A stretch of 64,000 nucleotides of DNA from Arctopsyche grandis (lineage: Eukaryota > Arthropoda > Insecta > Trichoptera > Hydropsychidae), in contig NC_135362.1 of assembly GCF_051622035.1 (NCBI RefSeq), positions 11,287,501 through 11,351,500 on the forward strand, read 5' to 3'. This document shows, piece after piece, positions 22,210 through 32,555 of the stretch; the stretch's first letter is position 1, and each line of letters begins with the position of its first letter. The translations under genes and the position numbers were made by a program. A model generated the notes under the pieces. That model did no database searches, was not told where the DNA came from, and was given only the letters and a program-made list of their open reading frames with translations.

Positions 22210-23746
22210 TGCAGATTAAACAATTTTGGTTATTTATTTTTCTTTTCACTTTATTCAAAGTGTATCAAATTTCACATTACTATGGCATATTCTAATATTT
22301 TAATATCGCAGTAAAATTTTGAATAGTGGATACTTGTAACCATATCATATTAAAGATAATTGATCAATAAACAAAAATACACTGCTTGCTGAGTTGATAA
22401 GTAGGTATTATATTAATATGCTTAGCAAATCCTGCTGTAAAAAAATTATCAGTACTTACAACAGGCAAAAAATTACATTGTAAAGTTGCGCACACGATAA
22501 AAGCGCGCTGATAAAATATTCAGTTTATAATTCTCGCGCCTTTGAGATTCTAGTTACATTCCAACAATCATTTTCTTCATGATATGTTAAAATGCATGAC
22601 GGAGCATCGTCTGCGAGCTTTTGCCTCTTTTTTTTCGGCGTGCTTTCGCCGTATGCGCTTTTGTCGGAACACCAACAAAAGTATATGTACATATGTATAT
22701 AATTTTGAATGACAAATGAAGTACATTTTAATTATTATATGTGAACGAATGAGGATGCGTATTATTATTCACTGTCGTTTGTCCCGTTTCAATCTCATCC
22801 GGAGACCGAACAGATATGTATCCGATGATTTAATTAACTTTTGTTATGAACACTAACATATACTTCATTGAATGATTTAACCAATTCTCTTGATACATGC
22901 TCAATTCAATTTTACTCTCCCAAAGCAAGCTCAGATCATTGTTTCCTTTGTATATGCGCGTTTGTACACAGACACACTCGTCTTTAAACACATTTAATTC
23001 CATTTTAGTGCGAAAAATCAGATGCAATGGACGATGTGATAGAGAATGATAACAAGGACGATTCTAGTGATCCACCACCGATACCACCACGTCGAGCAGC
23101 AAGTCTCAAAACCAATTGCAATTCAACGGAAAACATACCATCAGATACATTGACAACTGAAAACTCTACAGTGAATACAAATGAACATATCACAAACGGC
23201 ATCGATACCAATTCTATTGAATGTCCACCGACAAAAGATTTACCAGACATACCGTCCGACAGCGAAGAAGACGACATGTACGATTGTTTTTATTATATTT
23301 TATAATTTGAATGTAATTTTGATTTAATTTTTGATGCATTCGTTCATGTTATTGTATTATAGAGATGAAGTATCCAGTCTCGAAGGAGAACCTGACGATT
23401 CTGAAGATAAACATCTTTTAGTCGATTCTGTTTCTGACGAAGAAACAGCGAAAAAGTTGGTATATTTTCTTGCAAATTTACATAGATGTGTATTTTGTCT
23501 GACTTATCTGACAAATTAAATCATTTTAGAACAAATATATCGGAAAAAGACGCAGATGGAGTGAGACGTCGCCAAGCAGCTGCCCAAAAGACCGCAAACT
23601 TGCAGGAGCGTGTGCAAGAAATGAAGAGAAAACAACAAAAGGCAGAACAATGGCAACAAAAGAAGAGGTCTCTTTATATACCTATGACCATCACTTTAGG
23701 CATTCTTACATGTGGAGCTATCGCTTATTTGTATTTCAAGAACTGA
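19379..23746 (+). CDS. Ptp61F: Non-receptor tyrosine-protein phosphatase, Ptp61F / PTPN1-PTPN2 type
   Basis: This is the insect orthologue of PTP1B/TC-PTP, which dephosphorylates JAK/STAT and insulin-pathway proteins. Eight exons join in phase: 19379-19447, 19669-19830, 20800-21062, 21155-21380, 21498-21647, 23009-23277, 23363-23455, 23530-23746, giving 482 aa. The catalytic domain covers roughly residues 5-290. It shows the substrate loop [14 protein letters not shown], the WPD loop at W185-P186-D187 and the signature [10 protein letters not shown] with nucleophile C221 and R227, plus a Q-loop region [12 protein letters not shown]. Then follow a Pro-rich SH3-type motif ([10 protein letters not shown]), an acidic linker and a basic coiled stretch. 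A C-terminal hydrophobic tail (about 459-480, ending AYLYFKN) is a tail anchor that should place it on the ER. Drosophila makes both anchored and nuclear forms by splicing; only the anchored end is seen here. Confidence 0.95.
19831..20799 (+). other. Phosphatase intron 2
   Basis: This 969-nt intron is AT-rich. I saw no nested gene or recognisable repeat in it. Confidence 0.75.
21648..23008 (+). other. Phosphatase intron 5 with (TA)n
   Basis: This 1.36-kb intron separates the catalytic exons from the tail exons. It holds a long (TA)n microsatellite (about 22130-22203). Alternative 3' ends that would skip the membrane anchor could start here; I saw no clear terminal exon. Confidence 0.7.
22130..22203. 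repeat. (TA)n microsatellite
   Basis: An uninterrupted TA dinucleotide run of about 37 units inside phosphatase intron 5. Confidence 0.95.
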
Positions 23747-24735
23747 CATCTTATTTAATAATCATGTTCATTTATATTATATTACTTAAATTAACGAGTT
23801 TTGAGAAAGTTCCTTATAAATGTCAGGATCGTTTTTTTGTCATTGTTGAATTGATTTGATTTTTATTACACGAAAACTCACGAAAGACTATTAATGAGAC
23901 TAATATTTTTCCAAGCATTTTGTAAGTGTATACTCGATATATATATAATTCGGTTGTTATCATTTCACTTGACAATTTTAACATTGTGATGATATGGTGT
24001 ATGCAAAATATATTTAAGTAGTTGTAATTGTCGCGAAATATTGTATTGTGTACAAAATATGATATTTCCAGTTCACACGACCCAGTAAATATACTAGAAC
24101 TATCAATTCGATATTGTGGCCTCGATTTACATTTTTATAGTTGAGTAGACATTTGTACGTTTTGTGAGAAAGATTAACCGAGTGCGCCTTCATTAATTTA
24201 ATCAAAATATTGGTAAATCTATGGATTTCATTCGAGTCCAGTGGTTTGCTTTGATAGAAGTAAAAATATATAACAGAGATAGTTTTTATAAATGCTTGTC
24301 TGTGGACTGAAGTTGACTTTATAATCAATAATTAAAACAAGGTATTCACAATTAATCATGTTTTATATATGTATATCACGCATGATTTAGTTTTATTTCG
24401 TATTATATAGTTAGGAATAAATTATATTTTATATTTAATGCATGGTTAACATGATTGTTATAATAGAATTCCACTTTTTTGTTAAAAACTATCCATCCAT
24501 AACTGGAATGTTAACATATATGAAAATTACTTTGGTACTGTAACATATTAAATTTCATAATGTAAGTAATAAATAACAAAATTTGTCCGTAAGTTACAAA
24601 TTAATTTTTTACATTCATACTGATGTAAAATTTTTTTAAATTTAAAAACACAAGTATTTATAATTAAAAGTCGTTTTACTATTACATTTCCTTTCAACAC
24701 AATATTTTTTTAATTTTTTTTAATATTTATGCATA
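23747..24735. other. Phosphatase 3' UTR and AT-rich spacer
   Basis: Very AT-rich DNA. Scattered frames carry no motif. Confidence 0.5.
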
Positions 24736-24737
24736 AT

Positions 24738-24930
24738 ATTGAAACAATAATACTGATATTAGTAATGTTTGTCCGACCAGACGGTTGTCAGTCTCTAAAG
24801 AAGTAAACCAATCTTCAAACAAGAAGTGATGGTGACCATTGGAAGACACCAAAACATCACCCTGGAAGATCTTAACATCGTGCGCGTTGCTTTTAATCGG
24901 TACAAAATGGAGAATGGAACAAAATATTTT
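24738..24930 (-). mobile_element. piggyBac-like transposase scrap
   Basis: The minus strand encodes DVKIFQGDVLVSSNGHHHF followed by LFEDWFTSLE. The GHHxFxDxWFTSL pattern occurs in the catalytic region of piggyBac transposases. The patch is GC-richer than its surroundings, has no flanking inverted repeats that I can see, and runs into AT-rich DNA on both sides. It is a short decayed fragment, and chance resemblance is possible. Confidence 0.4.
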
Positions 24931-26387
24931 TATGCTGGATTTTTGTATAAAATAATTATAATTTACAAAGTGTCTGTACATTTTCTAAGGAAATATAAAT
25001 AGTTCAGTTCATATTTTACATACGGAATTTTTATTGCATGGTTAGAATAGCTATTCATAGTTATCAATATGACACGTTCATTCCATATCTTTCCTATGAT
25101 ATTGAATAACAAATAGCAATTTTGTTTATTCATTTACCAATCTATTTTACAATTATCTAACGATTTAAACTGAAAATCTGTAGATAAAAAATTCTCTAAT
25201 TAAAATAAAAGTTAACAATACCTTAATTTTAAACAATCTGACTGTTAAAACACACCGACACTGAAAGTATTATATATAAACACCCGTAAATCTTAACCCT
25301 TTTAATGGAATTATGCGAAGAATCTCAGAGGCCGATTTATCAGTCCCTGTTTTCGAATACATTTTGACGCTATTTTTTTTTTTTACTATCGGCGAAAATT
25401 GTTAAATTTAAAGCTATGTCTTAAGAAAGTTTATTTTTGGAATTTTTGACCTTCTTTGTACTTTATATTTACAAATAATCTAGTGTTACTACAAAAGTCG
25501 TTCAATATTCAAACTCAAAGATTATTATTTTAGTAACAAAATTTTTGTATTCATTCATTTTTATTTTTATTTATTTGCTTTACATCCAATATACAGGTTT
25601 TTCATTTCAAATTGACCCCTTTTCATTAATTTGAAATGAATAAGGGTCAATTTGGAATGTAAAATCTAGATATAAATATTACTTATTACACTATACATCA
25701 TGGAGATGACATCACAAAAACAATCAACATCGGGAATTGAGTATTAGCTGGAATAAATAATAAAAAAATTTCCTTAATAGTAATCGTAAGTGAAAGTAAG
25801 AGGTTTGTAAAAAAATAAACCTTTTTTCCGAAAAATAAGGATTATTCAAATGTACCTCGCGAGATAGCTTGGGATTAAAAGGGTTGATGTCAATCTCCAT
25901 AACCGAAAATCTCAATATAAAGTTTTACATTGTTACTAAAACTATTCGCTGCTTGGTTTTTATGCTTTTCAACTGTTTTGTTACATTTGTGGAGTCAAAG
26001 TAGTGTAATACAAACCCAAAATAAAGTTTTTTATCGGCTACCACTGCTATTTGTATCTGTCATCGTATAAATCTAATTCCAATATATTTAGGAAGTGAAT
26101 GAAACAATAAAATTTAAGTTATATGATTTAAAAAATCAATTTTATTTCCATTAATGTGAATACAATATCTTCATACTAACTTGAAAAATAATTAGTTTGT
26201 TAAGAGTTATTATTTTACAAAGCAGGCATGTTTTTTTTACATATTTTAATTGTATTTTAAAAAATATACATATTAGCATTGATATAAATATCTACATTAT
26301 AAATACCAAGTTAAAAAACTCTCAACTGAATTAGCAAAAATTGTTATCAATCGTGATAAAAATGCATATAAATTACTCGCGTGACTG
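24931..26387. other. AT-rich spacer
   Basis: I recognise no gene. A short inverted pair, TTTCAAATTGACCCCTTTTC (25605) and GAAATGAATAAGGGTCAATT (25632), makes a weak hairpin. The TBCC 3' end, with a minus-strand AATAAA near 26140-26150, enters from the right. Confidence 0.45.
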
Positions 26388-27380
26388 TCAAACGTAAGCG
26401 CTCCAGTTAGATATTCTCAAACTTTCATCTAAAACTCTCCAATTGGGTGAACGGACATCAGCGGCCAGCCAGTTGAAGTCATCTAGTGAATCCCAATTAT
26501 TTTTGTTCAAATCTAACGACGAAGTTACATAATCTTCATTCATCCCTTCATATTTCAAATTGTAGGGTGCCACCTGAATGCCGTGGGAATCTTCAATAAT
26601 TGCTTTACTAGTAACGTGGAGGTATATGTTGCAATCGATGGACGAATGGCATCGCAGCTGTTGACAAGCCAGAGCCATTTTGCAAGTGTTACAGTTATCC
26701 ATAAATACAGACGTGCTCACAGGACCACACAGTATAGTCGAATTAAGAACATTATCTAAATGCATTGTAGCTGGACTTCCTTTGATGATTACAACACAGT
26801 TGTCGATTCGACTCAAATGTACGTCCTTGCCGCTCACATTTTCACTGTCAAGGATTAACTTTTCATTTTTACGATTTGTAAAGCCGCAGGAGAAAGTATC
26901 CCATTTTATTTTATTTGCAGCTTTAATATTATTATCCACAATGTCGGCGGAGCTATCTTTTAAAATATCATCATGCTTCTTCAACGTAGATTTGTTTCTA
27001 AACCCAAATTTTTTCTTTGGAAGGTAGGTTTTCTCTAATTCAATACTTCTCGTTTGCAAATTTTGTATTACAGCCTGAGATTTTCTAATACTGTAATCTT
27101 TAAGGAAAAAACTAGAAGTAGCAACGAAATTTTGAAGATCGTACAGTTCCTTCTTGATGTTTTCGAAATGTGACAACATTAAAGCTTCCTCTAAAGACTC
27201 GACTTTGTTGAGAGCCATTTCAATAGTGTCGGATTTCTCTTTAAATATTCCATTAAAATAATCAAGTTGTTCGTTTGATACGTTAATTTCTTCTTTTAAT
27301 TTGCGTTGCTTCTCCAATAGTTCAATTCTTTTGGCGTTTCGTTTATATAAGCGGTCTACTATGGTATCCTTGTCGTCCAT
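26388..27380 (-). CDS. TBCC: Tubulin-specific chaperone C (tubulin-folding cofactor C)
   Basis: TBCC is the GTPase-activating component of the cofactor C/D/E complex that releases folded alpha/beta-tubulin dimers in the cytosol. The 330-aa product is encoded without introns. Residues about 1-115 are a helical N-terminal spectrin-like region. A basic linker follows, then a C-CAP/TBCC beta-helix domain (about 180-330). The catalytic segment ACQQLRCHSSIDCNIYLHV is present, with the Arg finger at R243 in QLR. ISNWSAYV forms the C-terminus. The start codon is only 25 nt after the stop of the 56-aa frame on the same strand, which leaves almost no room for a separate promoter. It is therefore probably the last cistron of a shared transcript. 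Confidence 0.93.
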   Translation of the reverse strand: MDDKDTIVDRLYKRNAKRIELLEKQRKLKEEINVSNEQLDYFNGIFKEKSDTIEMALNKVESLEEALMLSHFENIKKELYDLQNFVATSSFFLKDYSIRKSQAVIQNLQTRSIELEKTYLPKKKFGFRNKSTLKKHDDILKDSSADIVDNNIKAANKIKWDTFSCGFTNRKNEKLILDSENVSGKDVHLSRIDNCVVIIKGSPATMHLDNVLNSTILCGPVSTSVFMDNCNTCKMALACQQLRCHSSIDCNIYLHVTSKAIIEDSHGIQVAPYNLKYEGMNEDYVTSSLDLNKNNWDSLDDFNWLAADVRSPNWRVLDESLRISNWSAYV

Positions 27381-27405
27381 TTTAGTACTAATGAATGTAT
27401 ATTTC

Positions 27406-27661
27406 CTACTGATCGGTTTTCACTTTTGGAATATATTTTGGTCTATTCCTTAAATTCTGGCTTTGTTTGATTTCCTGAAATTTGACACAAAAACATCAAA
27501 TAAAATATAAAACTATAAGATACTTCAAATGCAAAGTTCCAACATCAACTAAAAGATACCTCAATCAACTTTTGTTCGTTCGAATTACAAGCTAGGAATA
27601 GAAGAAATCCTCCACCGATGCAACTTGCAGCCCAAAATACTGATTTCGAAAATTTACTCAT
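27406..27661 (-). CDS. 56-aa single-pass membrane microprotein
   Basis: Two exons, 27661-27560 and 27474-27406, join in phase 0 across an 85-nt intron with consensus ends (G|GTATC, TTTCAG|G). The product begins MSKFSKSVFWAASCIGGGFL and continues as LFLACNSNEQKLIE. That is a short basic N-terminus, one glycine-containing membrane segment (about 8-25) and a charged helical tail ending PKYIPKVKTDQ. Size and topology resemble mitochondrial microproteins such as UQCC3 or PIGBOS1, but similarity is too weak to name it. Its ATG is 8 nt after the stop of the CEBPZOS-like frame, and its stop is 25 nt before the TBCC ATG. A real intron with preserved phase supports translation. It is too short for most gene finders. 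Confidence 0.75.
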
Positions 27662-27669
27662 TTATGTAT

Positions 27670-29669
27670 TTATATTTTGCCTTCACGCTTCCAAGTACTT
27701 ATATCGTTTTCCCGAATTGAAGTGTCTTTTCCGAGAAGTTCTCCGACGTTGTAATATATTTCAAGTAAAAAATTGAAGTCTTTGTATGCACTATATCTAA
27801 CTTCTGAAACAAAAAAAAAAGAGTTCATTATAGTTACATATGTAATTGCATCATTTAAAAGATTTAATTTTTATTTATAAGTCAGGCCAAGTATTCATAA
27901 TTCAAAAGTCATATTAGATTGTATTGCAAAAGTTAGTATTATTTGTATTTGTTTATACAAAGAAAAATACAATTACACCATAGTTACAAATAAGGTTTTT
28001 TTAGGGACCAATGTAGAGGATATAAGAGCTGAAAATGTAAGACAATTTTACGGAAACAAGTACAAATAAAGAACGCGTTTTTTTTATCAAAGGAACATCC
28101 ATACATATTGATTAAACTTTTATATATAAAGAATTATCCGTGCATTGAAAGAATTTCAGATTTTTTTAATCGATAGTTTTGTATAACCCTTTAAAATGCT
28201 GATGTCTTTTCGATTGAAAGCCCACAACGCTGAAAATTTCCAACTAGAATTATTTAGAAATCCTATAAAAATTGTAGCTAATGCAAACAAACTCTAGATC
28301 ACTACTCTATTTCGAGTTTTGTAAAGGTGTGTTTAGACTCTCTTATATGTCTTGCAACAATATAAAATAAACAAAAGAAGTCTATTAATGAATATATTTT
28401 TCCAAAACTAGTTCCATCTTCTTCGTTGTTGTTAAAATGTAATGCTCACAATATAAATTCCAAGCGACAGTCTAAAATACTGAGCAGTTAGGGATTTCCA
28501 TTGGGAAATTATGCTATTCCGGTGTAAACTAGTCTTTATAAACGTTAACAAATGAACGTTCAATGCATTTTTTTTTCAATACTACCTGGAAAGGCTTAGC
28601 GGATAGTATTATTGTTTACTTTGTACATGCTCAGCGTTTTTCAGGCCCATGGACTTGTTGGCAAAACGCCGATTGGCGTTAGTAAGCATTCAAAGGGTTG
28701 AGTGAATGAAACTGCTCTTTTAATATTAAAACTTATATTCAAAGCTAATGATTTTGTTGAAGAAAACAATTCACGTTAAATTACAGTCAATGAACGTTGC
28801 AGTTAAAGGTTTCTTTGATAATTTTAGTTCATAATTCATTAGGATTATATCATTGTGCAATTTTTGTTCAAGAACAGGACAAACGTTTACTAAAAAAACG
28901 ATTGTCGATACATACAAAAAAATCCCCAAAATACACACACACACACATTTTTTCTAGATCATGAAAACGTGATCAGTAATCGATTCTGAGTTCGAATCAA
29001 TCAAAATCTCGAGTTCAAATTTTCGCATGATCATAAAACTTCATCTATTGTTACTACGTACATAGAAAAAGTAAAAACAGAAGATTCCTATACATGATTA
29101 GCCTATATAGATGTAGATCTCCAAAGATTACTTTTAAATTTTTGCAATAATACCAGACAGATACTACAACTCGTATCAGACGTTTGTTAGCCTCAATTTG
29201 TGACGTAACATTGCAGACGAAATACACTTTGATAAAATTTAAACGTTCGATTTGGGAAACGTATGTATGACGCACGCATAATCGGTATCCAGGTAACGCA
29301 ACGTGCAGGCAAATATGAGTCTTAAATCGTATCGGCACAGGGCGCATTTTGGCATGATCGCGTATCGACGATGAAATAAAGAGTCGCAAGCCGACAAGTG
29401 ATGAGTCATAGGGGGTGAAGTGACAGTGGAGTGTAGGTATAGGTTAGGAGCGAGACGAAGAGTGGGTGGGGGTGGGTGTGGGGGAACTGACCCTGGCTGA
29501 TGTTGAGATAGTGCCAGCCGAAGAATCCGCCGGAGAAAAGGGCCAATTCGCCCACAAGGAACCAACGGCCCACCCGACCCAACGAGTGAAACGCTTTCGA
29601 GATGGCGCCGCGGCTCTGGTTTTGTTTCGCGTTCGCGTCTCGGTTCTCACCCGGCCTCTTCACCAACAT
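27670..29669 (-). CDS. CEBPZOS-like mitochondrial microprotein
   Basis: Two exons, 29669-29492 and 27803-27670, are joined through G|GTCAGT and a strong TTTTTTTTTTGTTTCAG acceptor, giving 103 aa. Exon 1 ends with GRWFLVGELALFSGGFFGWH and YLNISQ. Exon 2 reads EVRYSAYKDFNFLLEIYYNV and then ELLGKDTSIRENDISTWK. This parallels human CEBPZOS (VLVAELVGVFGAY, MHTSQDF, YPFILEVYY, GIRELDQKTW), a small protein annotated as mitochondrial. One membrane segment covers about residues 36-52. The first 20 residues are basic and polar; an internal start is possible because no second Met follows. The intron is 1.69 kb. A GC-rich promoter-like region precedes exon 1. The stop codon is followed after 8 nt by the next cistron's ATG. 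Confidence 0.8.
27804..29491 (-). other. Intron of the CEBPZOS-like gene
   Basis: A 1.69-kb AT-rich intron. It contains a CCGGAAGT-family fragment at 28918-29072 and otherwise no recognisable content. An internal promoter for the downstream cistrons could lie here but is not visible by eye. Confidence 0.6.
28918..29072 (-). repeat. CCGGAAGT-element terminal fragment
   Basis: It contains AATCCCCAAAATACACAC, a GATCATGAAAACGTGATC palindrome, CGATTCTGAGTTCGAATCA, and ends in the ACTTCATCTATTG...CATAGAAAAAGT hairpin. It matches the right end of the large composite element (18250-18416). Confidence 0.75.
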
Positions 29670-29865
29670 CACACCCCTCGCGAGTGCTCTGTCACTTTGG
29701 CCGACCCAGTCTACAACCTACGTGAACGAACCTTCGAGAGTACGACGGCTCTCTGCTCACTCCTCAATCCCCACTGTCGACAACGTGACGGCTTTGCGTT
29801 ATACAATCTTGCAAGGCTGGGTTTGTGCGGGCCGACTCTTGACTATTGATTGCTAGAATATATCG
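29670..29865 (-). promoter_or_regulatory. GC/CpG-rich region upstream of the three-cistron locus
   Basis: GC content rises from about 29500 to 29840, with many CpGs overlapping exon 1 of the CEBPZOS-like gene. No TATA box was seen. Open frames on the plus strand here (29466-29849) are compositional. Confidence 0.45.
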
Positions 29866-30000
29866 GAATGGGTTCGATGATTATTCCGCAAAAAGCGATC
29901 TCGCGCACGTCACTAAAATCTCGATCGCGGAACATCTGGCACCCAAAAACTCCATCAATCCACGCGAAATATTGTACTAACTAGAACTCGAATGCCCAGT
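29866..30000. repeat. Foldback MITE fragment (GGTTCGATGATTATTCCGC family)
   Basis: It shares GATTATTCCGCAAAAAGCG, AAAATCTCGATC and CGGAACATCTGGCAC with the larger copy at 35557-35853. Confidence 0.6.
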
Positions 30001-30045
30001 GTAAGGCAGGGAAGGTATGTGGACCGTATCCCGGCCTAACGAAAT

Positions 30046-31335
30046 GGTTCGGTGATTACTAGTCAAATGTGAACCGGTCGCTCTAGATCGGTCACACGCA
30101 TTGATGTATAATACACTAGATCCGCCCTCACGCTTTAAGGTCTGTTCATACCTAGTCAGCACGTACCGACTTCAGCAGGTATCCAGCCGTACGAAAAGTA
30201 CTCTTTGGTACATTTTGTATGGGTATATTCATACCAACCGTCACGTTTACGCCACGGCAGGCTTACAGCAGTACCCGACATTTCCTGTTCATACCTTACA
30301 GCAACATCCGTCAACGTATCGTATCCGTTTTTTTGGCCATCGTGGAAATATACACGCGAATTACGTGCCATGAGTCTGCCGCTTCGCTGTTTTCGACATG
30401 GTTTTGGCGCAAATATTTAAAAAAAAATTTGTCCATCATCCACAAGCTCCTTATACAGTGTCCAAAACTCTCCTTCGGTTTTTCTATTTTTTAACATGGG
30501 ATGCACATCAAAACGCCTCCGTGCTTTTTTATTGCCTTCTTGAGCTTCTTCTTTCAACAACAGCGCGATTATACATAATTTTTCGTTCGATAAACGTCGA
30601 AACATTTTTGATGACTTGTATTCTGACGCGTAGCTACGAATGCACGTGTATGCATTCATATTGCAAGTACTCGACAATACGACGTAAGCAATATTGCGCC
30701 GTATCGTCATGGCCTCTAATGTATAAGTAAGCCGATTTTGCCTTACACTCGGCCAAATTGCTGTAAACGTGATGTGACTGCGCCGTGTAGGTAGATATGA
30801 ATAGAAATGTAATAAAATGACATATTTGAAACGGAGTCGTGCAGTGCTGAAGCCGTGCAGTGCTGTTAAGTATGAACAGACCTTTATACGAAGAACCGGT
30901 TTATACGATCACGCTTTATACTGGTCTCTCTTTTGGCTCTCAGTAGGTAGGTAGGTACCTTTGCGTCGTAGGGAAAAAAAACCTTTTTTTTCCCAACTTC
31001 CCCGCTACTTAAACCCCCCGCACCCCTCAGTTAGTGAAGACAAGATCTCCGACCAAAATCACACGTCAGGGCCCATTTATGTGTATTATATATTTATTTA
31101 TTTATTTATTATATATCTATGGTCACACGTGATCACCCGTCACACTAAGACTGGTCACACCCGAAAATTAGTCACGAAAAAACTGGTAACACAAAAATTC
31201 GTCCAATTTTTAATTTTTGGGTGTGACCAGTTTTTTGTGACCAATTTTAGGGTGTGACCAGTTTTAGTGTGACGGGTGATCACGTGTGACCGATCTAGAG
31301 CGACCGGTTCACATTTGACTAGTAATCACCTAACC
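30046..31335. mobile_element. GGTCAC-rich foldback element, interrupted
   Basis: The left arm starts GGTTCGGTGATTACTAGTC. The right arm ends GACTAGTAATCACCTAACC. The core (31121-31310) is a palindrome packed with AACTGGTCACACCC-type short repeats. A 1-kb segment (30098-31120) separates the arms and is bounded by GGTCACAC on both sides (30090-30097 and 31121-31128), consistent with an insertion. That segment in turn contains the Harbinger at 30138-30883. No convincing outer duplication was found for this copy. Confidence 0.65.
30138..30883 (-). mobile_element. Harbinger deletion derivative with transposase N-terminus
   Basis: Inverted ends AGGTCTGTTCATAC and GTATGAACAGACCT are flanked by TTA (30135-30137, 30884-30886). 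The minus-strand frame 30710-30417 encodes a PIF/Harbinger transposase start: RRLSNEKLCIIALLLKEEAQ, then RRFDVHPMLKNRKTEGEF and WTLYKELVDDGQIFF. The DDE catalytic part is deleted. A second frame (30371-30156) is conserved in the other copy but resembles no protein and may be subterminal DNA. Confidence 0.9.
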
Positions 31336-31630
31336 GTATAAAATAAATAAAAATATTTGTATGCATATTTTTTAATACTGGCAATATAAAGTACATTTGA
31401 CAGTTGGCTAGGTTGGTGTCAAAAAGAATAAATAAGTCATCTAGCGAAGACGCCTTCTCGGAGGGCGATTGTCAAATGATAATCGAATCGGTTGACATGT
31501 TCTCGTGATGAATTTCGAAAATATCCATCTAAAACACCATTGAAACAACAAACGGATAGAAATGAATACAAATATCACTGTCGTGACTTCGACTGAAAAA
31601 GCCACCTATCGATAATGAAAATATAATGAA
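30887..31630. other. Spacer and upstream region of PGAP2
   Basis: Outside the foldback element this holds a TTTATTTATTTATT stretch near 31088-31108 and about 290 nt of unremarkable DNA before the PGAP2 start. No TATA box was recognised. Confidence 0.5.
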
Positions 31631-32555
31631 ATGGAGTTGAATCGAAACAAGATGTACCTGCCGCTCTACACGGACCAAGATAAACATGTCTTTACTAGAA
31701 TTTCTTTCACCAAGTTCGCCGTCACTACGGTTTGTCTTCCACTGTTGGCTTTCACCATGTGTGTGGTTCTCTCCATCACGAAAGACTTCGAGAGCTCCAC
31801 GTCGACCCATTGTAGGGTTTTCAATTTCTTACCGTCCGTATCGGCTGCCATTGGTAGCTATTACCCGCAAAACTTCTTCTGGAAGTTTGCCATAGCTTTA
31901 CACGCTTTACCTCGTTATTTCACTACGTCCATGTATTATACTTATTATGTGTCTCGCTTGAAAAGGGAGGTACACTTGTTGGCTGTCTTCGCTTGCATTC
32001 TGAACGCTATAGAAGTCACTTCTTTAATTGGTCTGTCTTTTTGGGACTCAACTGATAATTATCGTATGTAATTTGTCTTATATTCATTATGTAACAGTAA
32101 TTCAGATTTTATATTACTTAATTTATGCATTGTTGCAGCTGTTCATAAGACGTGTTTCATCACATTCGTGGGAGCTTCAGAATTATATATGCTGTTATCT
32201 TGTATTTTGCTCAAGAAGCACAAGCGTACTTCACCCACTGAATTAGAAAGATTTTCTCTTAAATTGAAATGGTCTCTGCTTACGATTAATGTGGTGTGTT
32301 TTGTGACCGCGGGATATTTCTTCACGAGACACAATACTTACTGTGAACCCATGAGTATGTTTTATGCCATTTACTGAAAATTTTTAATTCAGACATTCAA
32401 TTTTAACCAATCCCTTAATTTTTTCAGTTTATTCGCTATTTGCAGCGTCGGAGTATGTGGTTATTCTTACAAACATGGGATTTCACATGACAGCGTGTTA
32501 TGATTTTATGGGGAGAGAAATTATTTTAAAATATACAAGTATAACAATTACTTAA
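31631..32555 (+). CDS. PGAP2: Post-GPI attachment to proteins factor 2 (PGAP2)
   Basis: PGAP2 is a Golgi multi-pass membrane protein needed for lipid remodelling of GPI anchors. Three exons join in phase: 31631-32063, 32139-32354, 32428-32555, giving 258 aa, close to the roughly 254 aa of human PGAP2. Recognisable segments are FTKFAVTTVCLPLLAF, THCRVFNFLPSVSAAIGSYY, FWKFAIALHALPR, a FFTRHNTYCEPM segment, and YVVILTNMGFHMTACYDF. The hydrophobic segments fit the Frag1/DRAM/Sfk1 fold. The second Met (KMYLPLY) could be the real start. Introns are 75 and 73 nt. It converges on the L2HGDH gene, with 502 nt between the stop codons. Confidence 0.95.

Noticed and set aside
29466-29849. Long overlapping frames on the plus strand in the GC-rich region
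   Set aside because: They lie antisense to CEBPZOS-like exon 1 and its promoter, show no motif, and several frames are open at once, which is typical of GC-rich DNA.
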